Positions 52,134 through 61,861 are shown, counted from the first letter of the stretch. The stretch: DNA of 64,000 bases from Prevotella fusca JCM 17724 (GCF_001262015.1 NZ_CP012075.1:1347501-1411500), one strand, 5' to 3'. The notes: generated by a model not told the origin, from the letters alone. Numbers and translations: made by a program.

Positions 52134-52942
52134 AAATTCAGTTTCAAATTAGGGTATTTCAGTTTCAGTTTTATTACTGTTTCTTTTGTTTTCTGTAGAA
52201 AGTTACGATATGCTTCCGACTCAGGATTGAACGGACGGTGCCCCAGTGCCTCCTTGACGGGTCGCCATTCTTCCAGAAACGACTTGGCTTCTGCGGAGAA
52301 ACAGGTATCTACAAGCCGTTCCCATATATACTCAACAGCCTGTTCGTTGGGGTGCAGCATATCTGCTTTATAGAAACGGTAGTCACGCAGTTCATCATTC
52401 ACAATCTCGTAGGCAGGAAAGTAATAGACCGTTTCTCCTTGTTCCTTCATCAGTTTGTCGGCAGCCAGCAGTAGTACTGCCTTCGACAGCTGACTTCCGT
52501 GGTAGCCGTATTTGGCATAACGGATTGGACTGACAGTGAGGATAATCCGGATCTTAGGATTGGCTTGTTGTAGTAATGTGATAGCCTCGCAGAGTGCATC
52601 AGAACATTCTTCAATCGTAAGTTCCCGTTCTTCAAACAACCGATGCGGACGTTTCTTGCAGTTATCAACAATCTCGCCTGTTGCCCGTTCCACATAGACG
52701 TGGTTTGTTCCTAAGGTAAACATGGCTGTGTCAAAGTTGCAGTTCTCCATCTTTTTCACCGTATGCAGGACTGATACGGGGTTATACATCACGCCGAAAG
52801 GATTTACCATAGCACGGAACTGCTCTTCCTGGAACCGCTTGCCAATGTTGTCGGCAAAGCATGAACCAACGAAAAGAATCCGTTCACAAGGTTCTATTTT
52901 AAATGCCGGATGGGGTATGTTGACGATTGTTCTAAACTCCAT
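52130..52942 (-). CDS. GSCFA-domain protein (SGNH-like hydrolase)
   Basis: 270 residues. The family name motif GSCFADNIG sits at about residues 26-34, and later blocks (TVSPIRYAKYG, YFPAYEIVNDELRDYRFY, DMLHPNEQAVEYIWE) match the SGNH-hydrolase pattern. The Ser in GSC is the likely nucleophile, with the Asp/His in DMLHP. Members are common in Bacteroidetes; the substrate is unknown. It is upstream of, and overlaps, the Fur-family gene. Confidence 0.9.
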   Translation of the reverse strand: MEFRTIVNIPHPAFKIEPCERILFVGSCFADNIGKRFQEEQFRAMVNPFGVMYNPVSVLHTVKKMENCNFDTAMFTLGTNHVYVERATGEIVDNCKKRPHRLFEERELTIEECSDALCEAITLLQQANPKIRIILTVSPIRYAKYGYHGSQLSKAVLLLAADKLMKEQGETVYYFPAYEIVNDELRDYRFYKADMLHPNEQAVEYIWERLVDTCFSAEAKSFLEEWRPVKEALGHRPFNPESEAYRNFLQKTKETVIKLKLKYPNLKLNL

Positions 52943-53072
52943 AGTCGCAAAGTTAACAAAAATAAGAGAGAGAACCTATCACTAAAGAATATTTTTCATA
53001 CTTTTTGTTTGCTTAAATATTCTTGTTAAATAAATATTCTGTCAGATGATGTTCCTTTTCATATATTATTTG

Positions 53073-53080
53073 TATATTTG
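53073..53080 (+). promoter_or_regulatory. -7 box for the DUF3791-Nudix pair
   Basis: TATATTTG; the -33 position has TGTT, only a partial match. It lies about 40 bases before ATG 53121. Confidence 0.5.
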
Positions 53081-53120
53081 CCATACGTATGAATTTATCG
53101 TTTTTAAGTTAAGTAATGGT

Positions 53121-53333
53121 ATGGATAAAAAGACGTTAGAATTTGTTACTTATTGCATTGGTAAGTTGTCGGTAATGTTGAAACTGCCGCAGCAAGAAGT
53201 GTATCGTAGGCTGAAAACCTCTGGTATACTGGATGAATATGTTGTTCCTTCTTATGATGTCTTACATACCTTCGGCTCTCGTTACTTAATGGAAGATTTG
53301 ACAGATTATATGAATGAGAAAAGAGTTTTGTAA
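53121..53333 (+). CDS. DUF3791-domain protein
   Basis: 70 residues from ATG 53121 (MDKKTLEFVTYCIGKLS). The domain pattern (FVTYCIGKLSVMLKLPQQ, then SYDVLHTFGSRYLMEDLTDY) matches DUF3791, found in Bacteroidetes and Firmicutes, often beside DUF3990 or toxin-like genes. No such partner is visible here; the next gene is a Nudix hydrolase 15 bases downstream. The frame is open upstream from 53046, but that start overlaps the promoter. Confidence 0.75.
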   Translation: MDKKTLEFVTYCIGKLSVMLKLPQQEVYRRLKTSGILDEYVVPSYDVLHTFGSRYLMEDLTDYMNEKRVL

Positions 53334-53348
53334 ATAAAGAGACAATAA

Positions 53349-53783
53349 ATGTACACATACCAATATCCGCACCCAGCCGTAACGGCTGACTGTCTTGTCT
53401 TTGCACGCACTGAAGAGGGAATGAAACTGCTGTTGATACAGCGGAAGAATGAACCTTGCAAAGAGAAATGGGCTTTCCCGGGAGGCTTTATGAATATTGA
53501 CGAGACGACCGTTGATGCTGCCCGTCGTGAACTGGAGGAAGAAACAGGACTGGTGGTTGGCGACTTACATCGTGTTGGCGTCTTTGATGCCGTTGACCGT
53601 GATCCACGCGAGCGAATCATAACAGTGGCTTATTATACGATTCTTGATAAGCCTGCTGAAGTCAGTGGGTTGGATGATGCAGCACAAGCAAAGTGGTTCC
53701 TATTGACAGAACTCCCCGAATTGGCTTTCGATCATGACGAAGTGCTCAAGGAGGCTTTGAGCGTGATGGGGCTTCATAGATAG
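53349..53783 (+). CDS. Nudix hydrolase (ADP-ribose pyrophosphatase-like)
   Basis: 144 residues. A complete Nudix box is visible in residues 37-61 (GGFMNIDETTVDAARRELEE ETG: Gly, Glu and the REL-EE-x-G pattern). The N-terminus (YPHPAVTADCLVFA) and the Asp/Arg features are typical of the ADP-ribose/NADH pyrophosphatase subgroup seen in Bacteroidetes. It probably hydrolyses a nucleoside diphosphate-linked compound. Co-transcribed with the DUF3791 gene. Confidence 0.9.
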   Translation: MYTYQYPHPAVTADCLVFARTEEGMKLLLIQRKNEPCKEKWAFPGGFMNIDETTVDAARRELEEETGLVVGDLHRVGVFDAVDRDPRERIITVAYYTILDKPAEVSGLDDAAQAKWFLLTELPELAFDHDEVLKEALSVMGLHR

Positions 53784-53828
53784 ATTGTAAGAAGATATAA
53801 AAAGATTTTAAAAGGAAGCTATATGATT

Positions 53829-53875
53829 GCAAGCAGCTTTGAGAAAAACTCAGAGCTGCTTGCATTGTTATTTTT
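53829..53875 (+). terminator. Terminator after the Nudix gene
   Basis: GCAAGCAGCT-T-TGAG and CTCA-G-AGCTGCTTGC form a long stem (about 53829-53863), followed by a T-rich run. Confidence 0.8.
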
Positions 53876-53879
53876 AATA

Positions 53880-54044
53880 CTATTTCTTCTTTGGAGACAC
53901 AGAAAGATTAAGCAGTCTATAAAGCCCCCAAGTACTTATAATCTGTAGTATAATAATGGGGATTGTGGGTTTAAGCTCTGTTCCTAATAATAACAGAGCG
54001 TTGCCAACTATGTAGATAGATAAAATCAAGAAAGCTCTTTTCAT
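53880..54044 (-). CDS. 54-residue membrane protein, hypothetical
   Basis: A short minus-strand gene (MKRAFLILSIYIVGNALL ... NLSVSPKKK). It has two hydrophobic helices separated by a Lys-Pro turn and a basic tail, as in genuine small membrane proteins. A perfect promoter lies just upstream (54081-54112). Function unknown. Confidence 0.7.
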   Translation of the reverse strand: MKRAFLILSIYIVGNALLLLGTELKPTIPIIILQIISTWGLYRLLNLSVSPKKK

Positions 54045-54080
54045 GTTAATTGGTTTTTAATTATAAGTAGATGCTGTTTG

Positions 54081-54112
54081 CAAATATAATCTATATAGTT
54101 GAATGCACCAAA
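54081..54112 (-). promoter_or_regulatory. Promoter of the 54-residue membrane protein
   Basis: On the minus strand TTTG (54112-54109), 20 bases, TATATTTG (54088-54081), a clean match that supports the small gene. Confidence 0.75.
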
Positions 54113-54288
54113 AATATTCTTTGTTTTTAATGCGAAACAGAATGGTTTTGTTATAATGGGCTCTTAAAAGTAATTTTTAACCGCATAAGTGTTTTGATTT
54201 GTTTCATATTAAAAGATAAGGGGCGGTTGATAGAAGAGCTTAATTCCATAATCTGTTGTCTTAATAACTGCATGTAGCGAATTATTTT

Positions 54289-54376
54289 CATGAAAAAAAA
54301 TATTTTTTGTCGTGAAAATAAATATTTCTTTTCATGAAAATAAATTCTTTTTATCGTGAAAATAATTCCGAGTTTG
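54289..54376. repeat. Family 3 array: four AT-rich 22-base units
   Basis: CATGAAAA or CGTGAAAA words start at 54289, 54311, 54333 and 54355, exactly 22 bases apart, alternating CA and CG. The intervening bases are mostly A/T. The array ends within a few bases of the hppA stop codon (54380). Confidence 0.75.
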
Positions 54377-54379
54377 TTG

Positions 54380-56587
54380 TTATAGGAAGGCTATGGTAAG
54401 ACCTGCCATCACGATGCTGACCATACTCATCAGCTTGATAAGGATGTTAAGCGATGGACCAGATGTGTCTTTGAAGGGGTCGCCAACGGTATCACCGACA
54501 ATCGTTGCCTTGTGGGAATCGGAGCCTTTACCACCGAAGTTGCCTTCTTCGACATACTTCTTCGCATTGTCCCATGCGCCACCAGCATTCGACATGAATA
54601 CGGCAAGGGTGAAGCCTGCTGCCAATCCGCCAACCAATAACCCTAATACGCCTGCCACACCGAGTAGAAGACCTACGATAACAGGGATGATGATGGCTAA
54701 AAGTGATGGGATAATCATTTCGTGCTGCGCACTTTGTGTACTGATTTCCACGCATCGTCCATAGTCTGGTGTGCCTGTTCCTTCCAATATTCCTTTAATC
54801 TCACGGAACTGACGACGCACCTCTTCCACCATCTTTCCTGCAGCTCTACCCACTGCACCCATCGTGAGTCCGCAGAAGAGGAAGGCTGCCATGGCACCGA
54901 TGAAAGCACCGACAAGTACCTTCGGATTCATCAGGTTTACTTGGAAGTAGTTCATGAAGTCTGGAATCGTTGCCTTTGTTGCGTCAATAGTTTCGCCCGC
55001 AACATTAGTCATCTGTACGCCAACACGTGCCATAGCAATCTTGATTTCTTCGATATAGGAAGCCAACAGTGCCAAAGCTGTGAGTGCAGCCGAACCGATA
55101 GCAAAGCCCTTACCTGTTGCAGCTGTGGTATTGCCTAATGCGTCAAGGGCATCTGTGCGGTGGCGCACTTCCTCTCCTAACTCGCTCATTTCAGCGTTAC
55201 CGCCGGCGTTGTCGGCAATCGGTCCGTAGGCATCTGTCGCTAAGGTGATACCCAAGGTTGAGAGCATGCCGACCGCAGCAATACCGATACCATAAAGTCC
55301 GTGCTGGATGGAGACAGCCGACATGGACATGTCAAAGCCGTTGGCACAGAGATAACTCAGCATGATTGCTATGGAAATAGAAAGGACAGGAACGCAGGTG
55401 GAAATCATACCTGTACCGATACCTTTTATAATTACTGTTGCCGAACCTGTCTGACTCGCCTCAGAAATAGCCTTTGTTGGCATGTAGCTTTGGGAAGTAT
55501 AGTACTCCGTTGCCTGACCGATGATAACACCAGCAGCCAAACCAGCAATGACAGAGAAACTGACACCGAGCCAATTCTCCAAGCCTAAGAGGTAGAGAAT
55601 CAGGAAGCTGGCAGCAGCGATGAGTACGGCAGCCGTGTTTGTGCCGAGTCCCAGGGCGTGGAGGAGGTCCTTCATCGTCGCTCCCTCCTTCGTTCTTACG
55701 AGGAAGATACCGAGCAAACTAAGGAAAACACCCACGGCAGCGATGAGCATCGGAGCAATGACGGCACGCAACTGCATATCGCCTGATGAGGCTGCAAAGG
55801 CGGTTGCACCCAAGGCTGCGGTGGAAAGAATCGAACCGCAGTAGCTCTCGTATAGGTCGGCACCCATACCCGCCACGTCACCCACGTTGTCGCCCACGTT
55901 GTCGGCAATCGTTGCAGGGTTGCGTGGGTCGTCTTCAGGGATGTTGGCTTCGACCTTACCCACAAGGTCAGCACCCACGTCAGCAGCCTTTGTATAGATA
56001 CCGCCACCCACACGGGCAAACAAAGCCTGTGTAGATGCACCCATACCGAAAGTCAGCATCGTTGTCGTGATGGTGATGAGCATTTCGCTCGTTGTCATCT
56101 TGTCTGAATAGAACCAGGTGAGAATGATGAACCACAGGGCTATGTCTAACAAGCCTAATCCTACGACCACCAGTCCCATGACTGCTCCCGAACGGAAGGC
56201 AATCTTGAGTCCGTCGTTGAGTCCCTTACGTGCTGCATTGGCTGTTCTTGCACTGGCGTAGGTTGCTGTTTTCATACCGAAGAAACCAGCAAGACCAGAG
56301 AAGAAACCTCCTGTCAGGAAGGCAAAGGGTACCCATTCGTTCTGGGCATTGAAGCCGTATGCCATGACGGAGAAGACGATCGCAAGGACGATAAAAACAA
56401 TCAGGACAACCTTGTATTGCTGTTTCAGATACGCCATTGCTCCCCGACGTACATATTCAGCAATCTCGATCATACGGGGTGTGCCTTCATCGGCTTTGAT
56501 CATGGACTTGAAGAAGTACCATGCCATTCCCAATGCGCACACGGAAGCAATGGGAATGAGCCAGAATACTTGTGGGATATATTCCAT
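54380..56587 (-). CDS. hppA: Membrane-bound pyrophosphatase (K+-dependent, ion-pumping)
   Basis: 735 residues with about 16 hydrophobic helices. Active-site motifs are present: [40 protein letters not shown] and, C-terminally, [16 protein letters not shown]. At the potassium-selectivity position the sequence is [20 protein letters not shown], with Ala where K+-independent enzymes have Lys, so it is predicted K+-dependent. It hydrolyses pyrophosphate and pumps H+ or Na+ across the inner membrane. The upstream 190 bases, including its promoter and first 38 codons, are duplicated at 58102-58291. Confidence 0.95.
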   Translation of the reverse strand: MEYIPQVFWLIPIASVCALGMAWYFFKSMIKADEGTPRMIEIAEYVRRGAMAYLKQQYKVVLIVFIVLAIVFSVMAYGFNAQNEWVPFAFLTGGFFSGLAGFFGMKTATYASARTANAARKGLNDGLKIAFRSGAVMGLVVVGLGLLDIALWFIILTWFYSDKMTTSEMLITITTTMLTFGMGASTQALFARVGGGIYTKAADVGADLVGKVEANIPEDDPRNPATIADNVGDNVGDVAGMGADLYESYCGSILSTAALGATAFAASSGDMQLRAVIAPMLIAAVGVFLSLLGIFLVRTKEGATMKDLLHALGLGTNTAAVLIAAASFLILYLLGLENWLGVSFSVIAGLAAGVIIGQATEYYTSQSYMPTKAISEASQTGSATVIIKGIGTGMISTCVPVLSISIAIMLSYLCANGFDMSMSAVSIQHGLYGIGIAAVGMLSTLGITLATDAYGPIADNAGGNAEMSELGEEVRHRTDALDALGNTTAATGKGFAIGSAALTALALLASYIEEIKIAMARVGVQMTNVAGETIDATKATIPDFMNYFQVNLMNPKVLVGAFIGAMAAFLFCGLTMGAVGRAAGKMVEEVRRQFREIKGILEGTGTPDYGRCVEISTQSAQHEMIIPSLLAIIIPVIVGLLLGVAGVLGLLVGGLAAGFTLAVFMSNAGGAWDNAKKYVEEGNFGGKGSDSHKATIVGDTVGDPFKDTSGPSLNILIKLMSMVSIVMAGLTIAFL

Positions 56588-56661
56588 AATTCAATACATT
56601 TAGGTTATGTAATAGATTTTACTTACTTGTTCGCAAATATATAAAAAAATATTGATAGCAA
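56472..56661. repeat. Direct repeat R1: hppA 5' end and promoter (functional copy)
   Basis: 190 bases aligned with 58102-58291 with three mismatches seen by eye, offset 1630. The repeat covers the first hppA codons, the leader, and the -7 box, and ends near the -33 box. The RES gene lies between the two copies. Confidence 0.85.
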
Positions 56662-56662
56662 G
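56634..56662 (-). promoter_or_regulatory. Promoter of hppA at the repeat junction
   Basis: TATATTTG on the minus strand (56641-56634); -33 CTTG (56662-56659) lies at the repeat boundary, spacing 17. The matching site in copy R2 has TTTG instead, because the flanking base differs. Confidence 0.5.
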
Positions 56663-56737
56663 TCTGTTTTACTTTTTTTCTTATAATTTGATGGTGAAAA
56701 ATATTATCATAGGGGTAATTTTCTTATTTTTTATTGT

Positions 56738-56745
56738 TACTTTTG
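56738..56745 (+). promoter_or_regulatory. -7 box of the RES-domain gene
   Basis: TACTTTTG fits TAnnTTTG. The transcript would have a leader of about 175 bases with two hairpins before ATG 56927. Confidence 0.5.
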
Positions 56746-56774
56746 CAACCCTGCGTAGAATTGTACTATATGTT

Positions 56775-56842
56775 TTTTCACTATAATGCTAGTGAAAACT
56801 CTATAGAGGGCAAAACTCTGAGGAATTTATTGTTCCTCAGAG
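56775..56842 (+). promoter_or_regulatory. Two perfect hairpins in the leader of the RES gene
   Basis: TTTTCACTA (56775-56783) pairs with TAGTGAAAA (56790-56798) and CTCTGAGGAA (56816-56825) with TTCCTCAGAG (56833-56842). Neither is followed by a T run, so a role in translation control, RNA stability or RNA-based antitoxin action is possible. Confidence 0.5.
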
Positions 56843-56926
56843 ACTTGTAAAAACATTAACAATAAGTTGGTTTTTTCGTTGCGGAATTAAGGATGAATAC
56901 TATTTAACATTTTATTTTTAAAAGAT

Positions 56927-58054
56927 ATGACACATCAAGAACTCTACCAAGAATTGCTAAATCCTAAGTCTGATTTGGTATACCCTTTTAAATATGATAA
57001 TGAAAGTAAAGATTATTTTGATTATTGGAGTGATTTAGTTGAGAAGTATAAAAAAAAGATTTATAGTCTTAGTGATGAAAGTGTAAATATTCTGGACAAG
57101 GCTTTTGAAAAAGAATTAAAAGGGTATGAGCAATATAAGCCAACTAAAAGACATAATTTTAAAGCAGATTTTGATGAGATTTGCATAACAATAGAAGAAG
57201 CATTAAAATTATGCTATATGAATTACTATGAAGATGCATATAAATTATTGTCTGAATTCTTCAATAGACATGATCTTTTCTATTTGAAAATGCTTCCAAG
57301 ATTAAATGTTGAGAAGTACGTATTTTATAGAATACGACATGGTTTTAAGCCTAGCAAAGGAAAAAAACAAGATGGTGACTTATTTCATCTCCCATTTCAT
57401 TTACGTCACAAAGTTGCTTCCACTAGATATGGCTTCTTAGGTTATCCTGTCTTCTATCTTGCTGGAAGTTTACAAACTGCTTGGTATGAAATGAACAGTC
57501 CTGATATCAAGTCCTTCTTTTATGCAAAATTTAAACCTAAAAAACCATTAAGTTTCTTAGATTTAGGTTACCCTATCTATGAGAAATTAGAAGACTGGGA
57601 ATATTATAGCTTTTTAGTTTTCTACCCTTTAATAATGGGGTGTCTTATATCTGTAAAACATTCCGATGACCCTTTTAAACCAGAATATATGCTACCGCAG
57701 CTTATGACTAAAATTATCAGAGAAATGCCTCAAGAGGGTAGTCCAGAAAACGGTAAACCTTCAACGAATAAAGGATTTGCGGGCATTACATACATGTCTA
57801 CAAAAAGCCCACACAAAGATAACTTACAAAATCTGTCATTACGCAATTTTGCACTATTTCCTCGAAATACAATATGTCGCGAAGGCTATGATAACATATA
57901 CCTATCTCCTATGTTTAAAATGACAGATATAAATACTTTTTCTTATTCGAGTGAAAGTCTTTCAGAAGAAGAGTCGTTGGAATTTATAAAAGAGATAGAC
58001 AACGATTCGTCGAAAGACGAATTTCACTCTATTAATGTTACATTGAAACAATAA
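56927..58054 (+). CDS. RES-domain protein, candidate NAD+-degrading toxin
   Basis: 375 residues, AT-rich and unlike its neighbours in codon use. The N-terminal half (about 1-125) is helical and charged (KYKKKIYSLSDE, ADFDEICITIEEALKLCYMN) and may be a HEPN/RES N-terminal-type domain. The RES part begins near 130: VFYRIRHGF, HLRHKVASTRYG, then GYPVFYLAGSLQTAWYEM with the conserved Glu near residue 189, and later PEYMLPQLMTK and GITYMS. RES toxins break down NAD+ and usually pair with an Xre antitoxin; none is adjacent. It sits in a 1.6-kb insertion between direct repeats of the hppA 5' end, suggesting horizontal acquisition, possibly as a defence gene. Confidence 0.8.
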   Translation: MTHQELYQELLNPKSDLVYPFKYDNESKDYFDYWSDLVEKYKKKIYSLSDESVNILDKAFEKELKGYEQYKPTKRHNFKADFDEICITIEEALKLCYMNYYEDAYKLLSEFFNRHDLFYLKMLPRLNVEKYVFYRIRHGFKPSKGKKQDGDLFHLPFHLRHKVASTRYGFLGYPVFYLAGSLQTAWYEMNSPDIKSFFYAKFKPKKPLSFLDLGYPIYEKLEDWEYYSFLVFYPLIMGCLISVKHSDDPFKPEYMLPQLMTKIIREMPQEGSPENGKPSTNKGFAGITYMSTKSPHKDNLQNLSLRNFALFPRNTICREGYDNIYLSPMFKMTDINTFSYSSESLSEEESLEFIKEIDNDSSKDEFHSINVTLKQ

Positions 58055-58101
58055 GGAGCTTGCTTATCTTTGGATATTTCAAGTACAAAAAATAATGTAA
58101 A

Positions 58102-58291
58102 ATACGGGGTGTGCCTTCATCGGCTTTGATCATGGACTTGAAGAAGTACCATGCCATGCCCAATGCGCACACAGAAGCAATGGGAATGAGCCAGAATACT
58201 TGTGGGATATATTCCATAATTCAATATATTTAGGTTATGTAATAGATTTTACTTACTTGTTCGCAAATATATAAAAAAATATTGATAGCAA
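58102..58291. repeat. Direct repeat R2: truncated hppA 5' copy with promoter
   Basis: Duplicate of 56472-56661. The minus-strand frame begins [16 protein letters not shown] and reaches about codon 38 before running into unrelated sequence, so it is a non-functional hppA fragment. The intact promoter (-7 at 58271-58264, -33 TTTG at 58292-58289) would transcribe antisense into the 3' end of the RES gene. Confidence 0.85.
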
Positions 58292-58511
58292 AGTGGTTTT
58301 TGTAAAAAAAGTAGTAAACTCTCCCCTGACTCCTCCCTCGTAGGGAAGGGGAGTGAACACCGGGATGCACCTATTGTTCCTTTCTTGTTAGTTTAGAAAG
58401 GACTGGACGGGAGTAGGTGAGGGGCATTTTATACAAAGAAATGTACTAATCTAACAACAAGTTGATGCTGTGGACAAAAGAACCTTTCATGTTTTTTTCA
58501 ATAAATCCAAG
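58292..58511. other. Spacer with a CCCCT/AGGGG hairpin
   Basis: About 220 bases without a gene. A purine/pyrimidine-rich hairpin (about 58317-58352: ACTCTCCCCT with AGGGGAGT) resembles the one at 49035. It is the likely original upstream sequence of hppA before the RES insertion. Confidence 0.45.
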
Positions 58512-58731
58512 TTAATGTTGTAGAAATAGGTTTTTGAACATCAAGACAACATCGCATTCTGGATGCCAGCCGCTGATCTGCAGTCCTTCTTTAGCACGGA
58601 ACATCTCGAAGTCCACAAGAGAGGGCAACTGCTCCAGTGGGTTACTCTGTTCGGAAATGGTGTCAATGGTGAGTTCTTCCTCAAAAAAGGTTCTCGTCTT
58701 TCAGCTGTCTGTATATTTTCGTTTTCTCCAT
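58512..58731 (-). pseudogene. IS5-type transposase remnant
   Basis: Minus-strand frames read MEKTKIYRQLKDENLF, then after a frame change EELTIDTISEQSNPLEQLPS, LVDFEMFR, then CDVVLMFKNLFLQH and a stop. The phrases DPLE-like linkage to VDFEMFR and VVLMFKNLFLQ match the N-terminal part of IS5-group transposases (Asp-Pro-Leu-Glu, Phe-Glu-Met-Phe-Arg, Leu-Met-Phe-Lys). Only about 70 residues survive, with a frameshift; the DDE region is missing. It abuts the end of pflA. Confidence 0.6.
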
Positions 58732-59450
58732 CACCCTCTTAATATCCTTTGCGCATGACGTACGCTTTCCTCAGTAGGTGATTTGACCTCTGTGAGTGTG
58801 TAGGGGATTCCCAGTTGTTCCCACTTATATACTCCTAACGCATGGTAAGGCAGCACGTCTACACGCTCAACATTTCTTAATGTGTCTATGAATGCACGGA
58901 GGTTGCGAAGTGATTCGTCGTCATCATTGATGCCTGGAATCAATACATGTCTTATCCATACTGGTTTCCCGATGTCAGAGAGATAGCGGGCACAGTCGAG
59001 AATATTCTCATTCCTCCACCCTGTCAGTTGCTTATGAGCATCGCTGTCAATATGCTTTATGTCCAGCAGTATCAGGTCGGTATATTTCATTAACTCCTCA
59101 AAAGCAGGGAAGCTACTTGAATCCCGGCTGAATGGCTGTGCAGAGGTATCAAGGCAGGTGTTGATGCCTAAGGACTTGGCTTTGCGGAACAGTTCGGTAA
59201 GTGAATGTATCTGCAACAGAGATTCACCACCGCTCACGGTAATACCGCCTTTTTCTCCCCAGTAGCTTTGATAGCGTTGTGCCTGGGCTAAGACATCATC
59301 AACAGAGCGGAGTTGCCCCCCTGCTCTGCTCCATGTGTCTGGGTTGTGACAGTACTGACACCGCATTGTGCATCCTTTAAGGAAGATCACAAAGCGTATT
59401 CCAGGTCCATCCACTGAACCGAAGGATTCAATGGAATGGATCTGTAACAT
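58731..59450 (-). CDS. pflA: Pyruvate formate-lyase activating enzyme
   Basis: 239 residues from ATG 59450 (MLQIHSIESFGSVDGPGIRF), the usual family start; in-frame earlier starts exist at 59513 and 59549 but overlap pflB. Radical SAM motif Cys27-x3-Cys31-x2-Cys34 (GCTMRCQYCHNPDTW) and GGESLLQ. It generates the glycyl radical on PflB using S-adenosylmethionine and electrons from a [4Fe-4S] cluster, under anaerobic conditions. It follows pflB by 49 bases. Confidence 0.92.
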   Translation of the reverse strand: MLQIHSIESFGSVDGPGIRFVIFLKGCTMRCQYCHNPDTWSRAGGQLRSVDDVLAQAQRYQSYWGEKGGITVSGGESLLQIHSLTELFRKAKSLGINTCLDTSAQPFSRDSSSFPAFEELMKYTDLILLDIKHIDSDAHKQLTGWRNENILDCARYLSDIGKPVWIRHVLIPGINDDDESLRNLRAFIDTLRNVERVDVLPYHALGVYKWEQLGIPYTLTEVKSPTEESVRHAQRILRG

Positions 59451-59499
59451 ATCGTCAACTGTTTTAAATTTGGAAAAATCCGTTTGAGTATTCTCCACT

Positions 59500-61746
59500 T
59501 TACATTGAACCATGTGCACGACGTGCGATAACATCCATCTGCTGCTCACGTGTAAGGTCGATGAACTTCACGGCATAACCGCTCACACGGATGGTGAAGT
59601 TTGCATATTCTTCCTTCTCTGGATGTTCCATACAGTCAATCAGCTTGTCTACACCAAAGACATTCACATTCAAGTGGTGTGCGCCACGGTTGAAGTAGCC
59701 ATCCATCACACCAACAAGTGTGTTGATACGCTCCTCTTCATCGTGTCCGAGTGCATCCGGGCTGATGGTCTGTGTGTTGGAAATACCATCAAGAGCATAC
59801 TCGTATGGAATCTTGGCTGTTGAATTCAACGATGCTAGCAAACCATTCTGCTCTGCTCCGTAAGATGGATTGGCACCCGGGGCAAGCGGTGCACCTGCAG
59901 GGCGACCGTCAGGCGTGTTACCTGTAAACTTACCATATACCACATTGGATGTGATGGTAAGAATACTTGTCGTAGGTTCTGATTTACGGTAAGTATGGTG
60001 CTTGCGAATCATATTCATGAAAGTTTTTAGCAACCAAACTGCTATTTCGTCGGCACGGTCATCGTCATTGCCATAACGGGGGAAGTCGCCTTCCGTCTTG
60101 TATTCTACGGGGAAGCCAGTCTCATCACGGATAATGTTCACCTTGGCATACTTGATAGCCGAAATAGAGTCGACTACATGGCTGAAGCCTGCGATGCCAG
60201 TTGCGAAAGTACGACGTACATCTGTGTCGATAAGTGCAAGTTCTGCAGCTTCATAGAAGTACTTGTCGTGCATATAATGGATGAGGTTCAATGTGTTTAC
60301 ATAAACACCAGTCAGCCATTCCATCATATCCATGAAGCGAGGCATGAACTCGTCGTATGTAACCACATCACCCTCAATCGGACGATAGGCTGGACCACAC
60401 TGCTCACGTGTCTTGCCATCAATACCTCCGCTGATAGCATAGTTGACACACTTTGCGAGATTTGCACGGGCACCGAAGAACTGCATTTCCTTTCCGGTCT
60501 GGGTTGCTGACACACAGCAGCAGATTGAATAGTCATCGCCCCAGATTGGTCGCATCACGTCATCATTCTCGTACTGGATAGAACTTGTTGAGATGGAAAT
60601 CTTTGCTGCATAGTCCTTGAAATGCTTTGGCAGACGTGAACTATACAATACAGTGAGGTTAGGCTCAGGAGAAGGACCCATGTTCTCAAGTGTATGGAGG
60701 AAACGAAAATCGTTCTTGGTTACCATAGAACGCCCATCCATACCCAATCCGGCAACTTCGAGCGTTGCCCATACAGGGTCGCCGGAGAAGAGCTGGTTGT
60801 AAGAAGGGATTCGAGCAAACTTAACCATACGGAACTTCATTACCAAGTGGTCAATAAGCTCCTGTGCTTCTGCCTCTGTAAGTGTTCCCTCGTTGAAGTC
60901 GCGCTGAATGTAGATGTCGAGGAATGTTGAGATACGACCTACTGACATAGCAGCACCGTTCTGGGTCTTGATGGCTGCCAGATAACCAAAGTAAAGCCAC
61001 TGTACAGCTTCACGTGCATTGTTTGCAGGCTCTGAAATATCATAGCCATAGATGGCTGCCATTTCTTTCATCTCTTTCAAAGCCTTGATCTGCATAGAGA
61101 TTTCCTCACGTAGGCGGATAACCTCCTCGGTCATTGTACCATCACCGCAATTGCGCAGGTCCTTTGCTTTCTCGTTGATAAGGAAGTCTACACCATAAAG
61201 TGCAACTCGACGATAGTCACCTACGATACGACCACGTCCGTAGGTGTCAGGAAGACCTGTAAGGATATGGTTGTGTCTGACGAGTTTCATTTCGTCAGTA
61301 TAAGCATCGAAGACACCATCATTGTGTGTCTTACAGTACTTCGTGAAAATCTCATGAAGTTTTTCTGATGGCTCATAACCATAGGTCGTACATGCCTGCT
61401 CTGCCATCTTTATGCCACCATACGGCATAAAGGCACGCTTCAAAGGCTTATCAGTCTGCAGACCAACGATTTTCTCCAGCTCCTTGGTATCTTCGCCGAT
61501 GTAGCCGGGACCGTATGCTGTCATACTGGATACAACTTCGGTTTCCATGTCTAAGACACCGCCTTTAGCACGTTCCTGCTTTTGCAGTTCTTTGAGCATG
61601 CCCCAAAGTTTGTTAGTTGCTTCAGTGGGTTCCTCAAGGAATGAAGCGTCACCATCATAACAATTGTAATTGTCTTGGATAAACTGACGCATGTTGACTT
61701 CATCAAGCCACTTAGTTCCAGTAAATCCTCTCCATGCTTTTTTCAT
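59500..61746 (-). CDS. pflB: Pyruvate formate-lyase (formate C-acetyltransferase)
   Basis: 748 residues, full family length. The catalytic cysteines lie in [12 protein letters not shown] (Cys409-411; the usual pair is within this run, here with an extra Cys in place of Ala) and the glycyl radical is Gly723 (RVSGYAVKF). It converts pyruvate and CoA to acetyl-CoA and formate in mixed-acid fermentation. It is transcribed with pflA from a promoter at 61830-61861 and fits an anaerobic lifestyle. Confidence 0.96.
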   Translation of the reverse strand: MKKAWRGFTGTKWLDEVNMRQFIQDNYNCYDGDASFLEEPTEATNKLWGMLKELQKQERAKGGVLDMETEVVSSMTAYGPGYIGEDTKELEKIVGLQTDKPLKRAFMPYGGIKMAEQACTTYGYEPSEKLHEIFTKYCKTHNDGVFDAYTDEMKLVRHNHILTGLPDTYGRGRIVGDYRRVALYGVDFLINEKAKDLRNCGDGTMTEEVIRLREEISMQIKALKEMKEMAAIYGYDISEPANNAREAVQWLYFGYLAAIKTQNGAAMSVGRISTFLDIYIQRDFNEGTLTEAEAQELIDHLVMKFRMVKFARIPSYNQLFSGDPVWATLEVAGLGMDGRSMVTKNDFRFLHTLENMGPSPEPNLTVLYSSRLPKHFKDYAAKISISTSSIQYENDDVMRPIWGDDYSICCCVSATQTGKEMQFFGARANLAKCVNYAISGGIDGKTREQCGPAYRPIEGDVVTYDEFMPRFMDMMEWLTGVYVNTLNLIHYMHDKYFYEAAELALIDTDVRRTFATGIAGFSHVVDSISAIKYAKVNIIRDETGFPVEYKTEGDFPRYGNDDDRADEIAVWLLKTFMNMIRKHHTYRKSEPTTSILTITSNVVYGKFTGNTPDGRPAGAPLAPGANPSYGAEQNGLLASLNSTAKIPYEYALDGISNTQTISPDALGHDEEERINTLVGVMDGYFNRGAHHLNVNVFGVDKLIDCMEHPEKEEYANFTIRVSGYAVKFIDLTREQQMDVIARRAHGSM

Positions 61747-61829
61747 AATTGTTTGATTATTATGTGAAACGTTTAGTTAGTATGCTTGTAAATGGTCATA
61801 CTAAAAATGTATTACTAAATAACAGTGGG

Positions 61830-61861
61830 CAAAGTTAGGTAAAAGAAAACGTATTATCAAG
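61830..61861 (-). promoter_or_regulatory. Promoter of pflB-pflA
   Basis: On the minus strand CTTG (61861-61858), 20 bases, TAACTTTG (61837-61830). The leader is about 80 bases. Confidence 0.65.
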
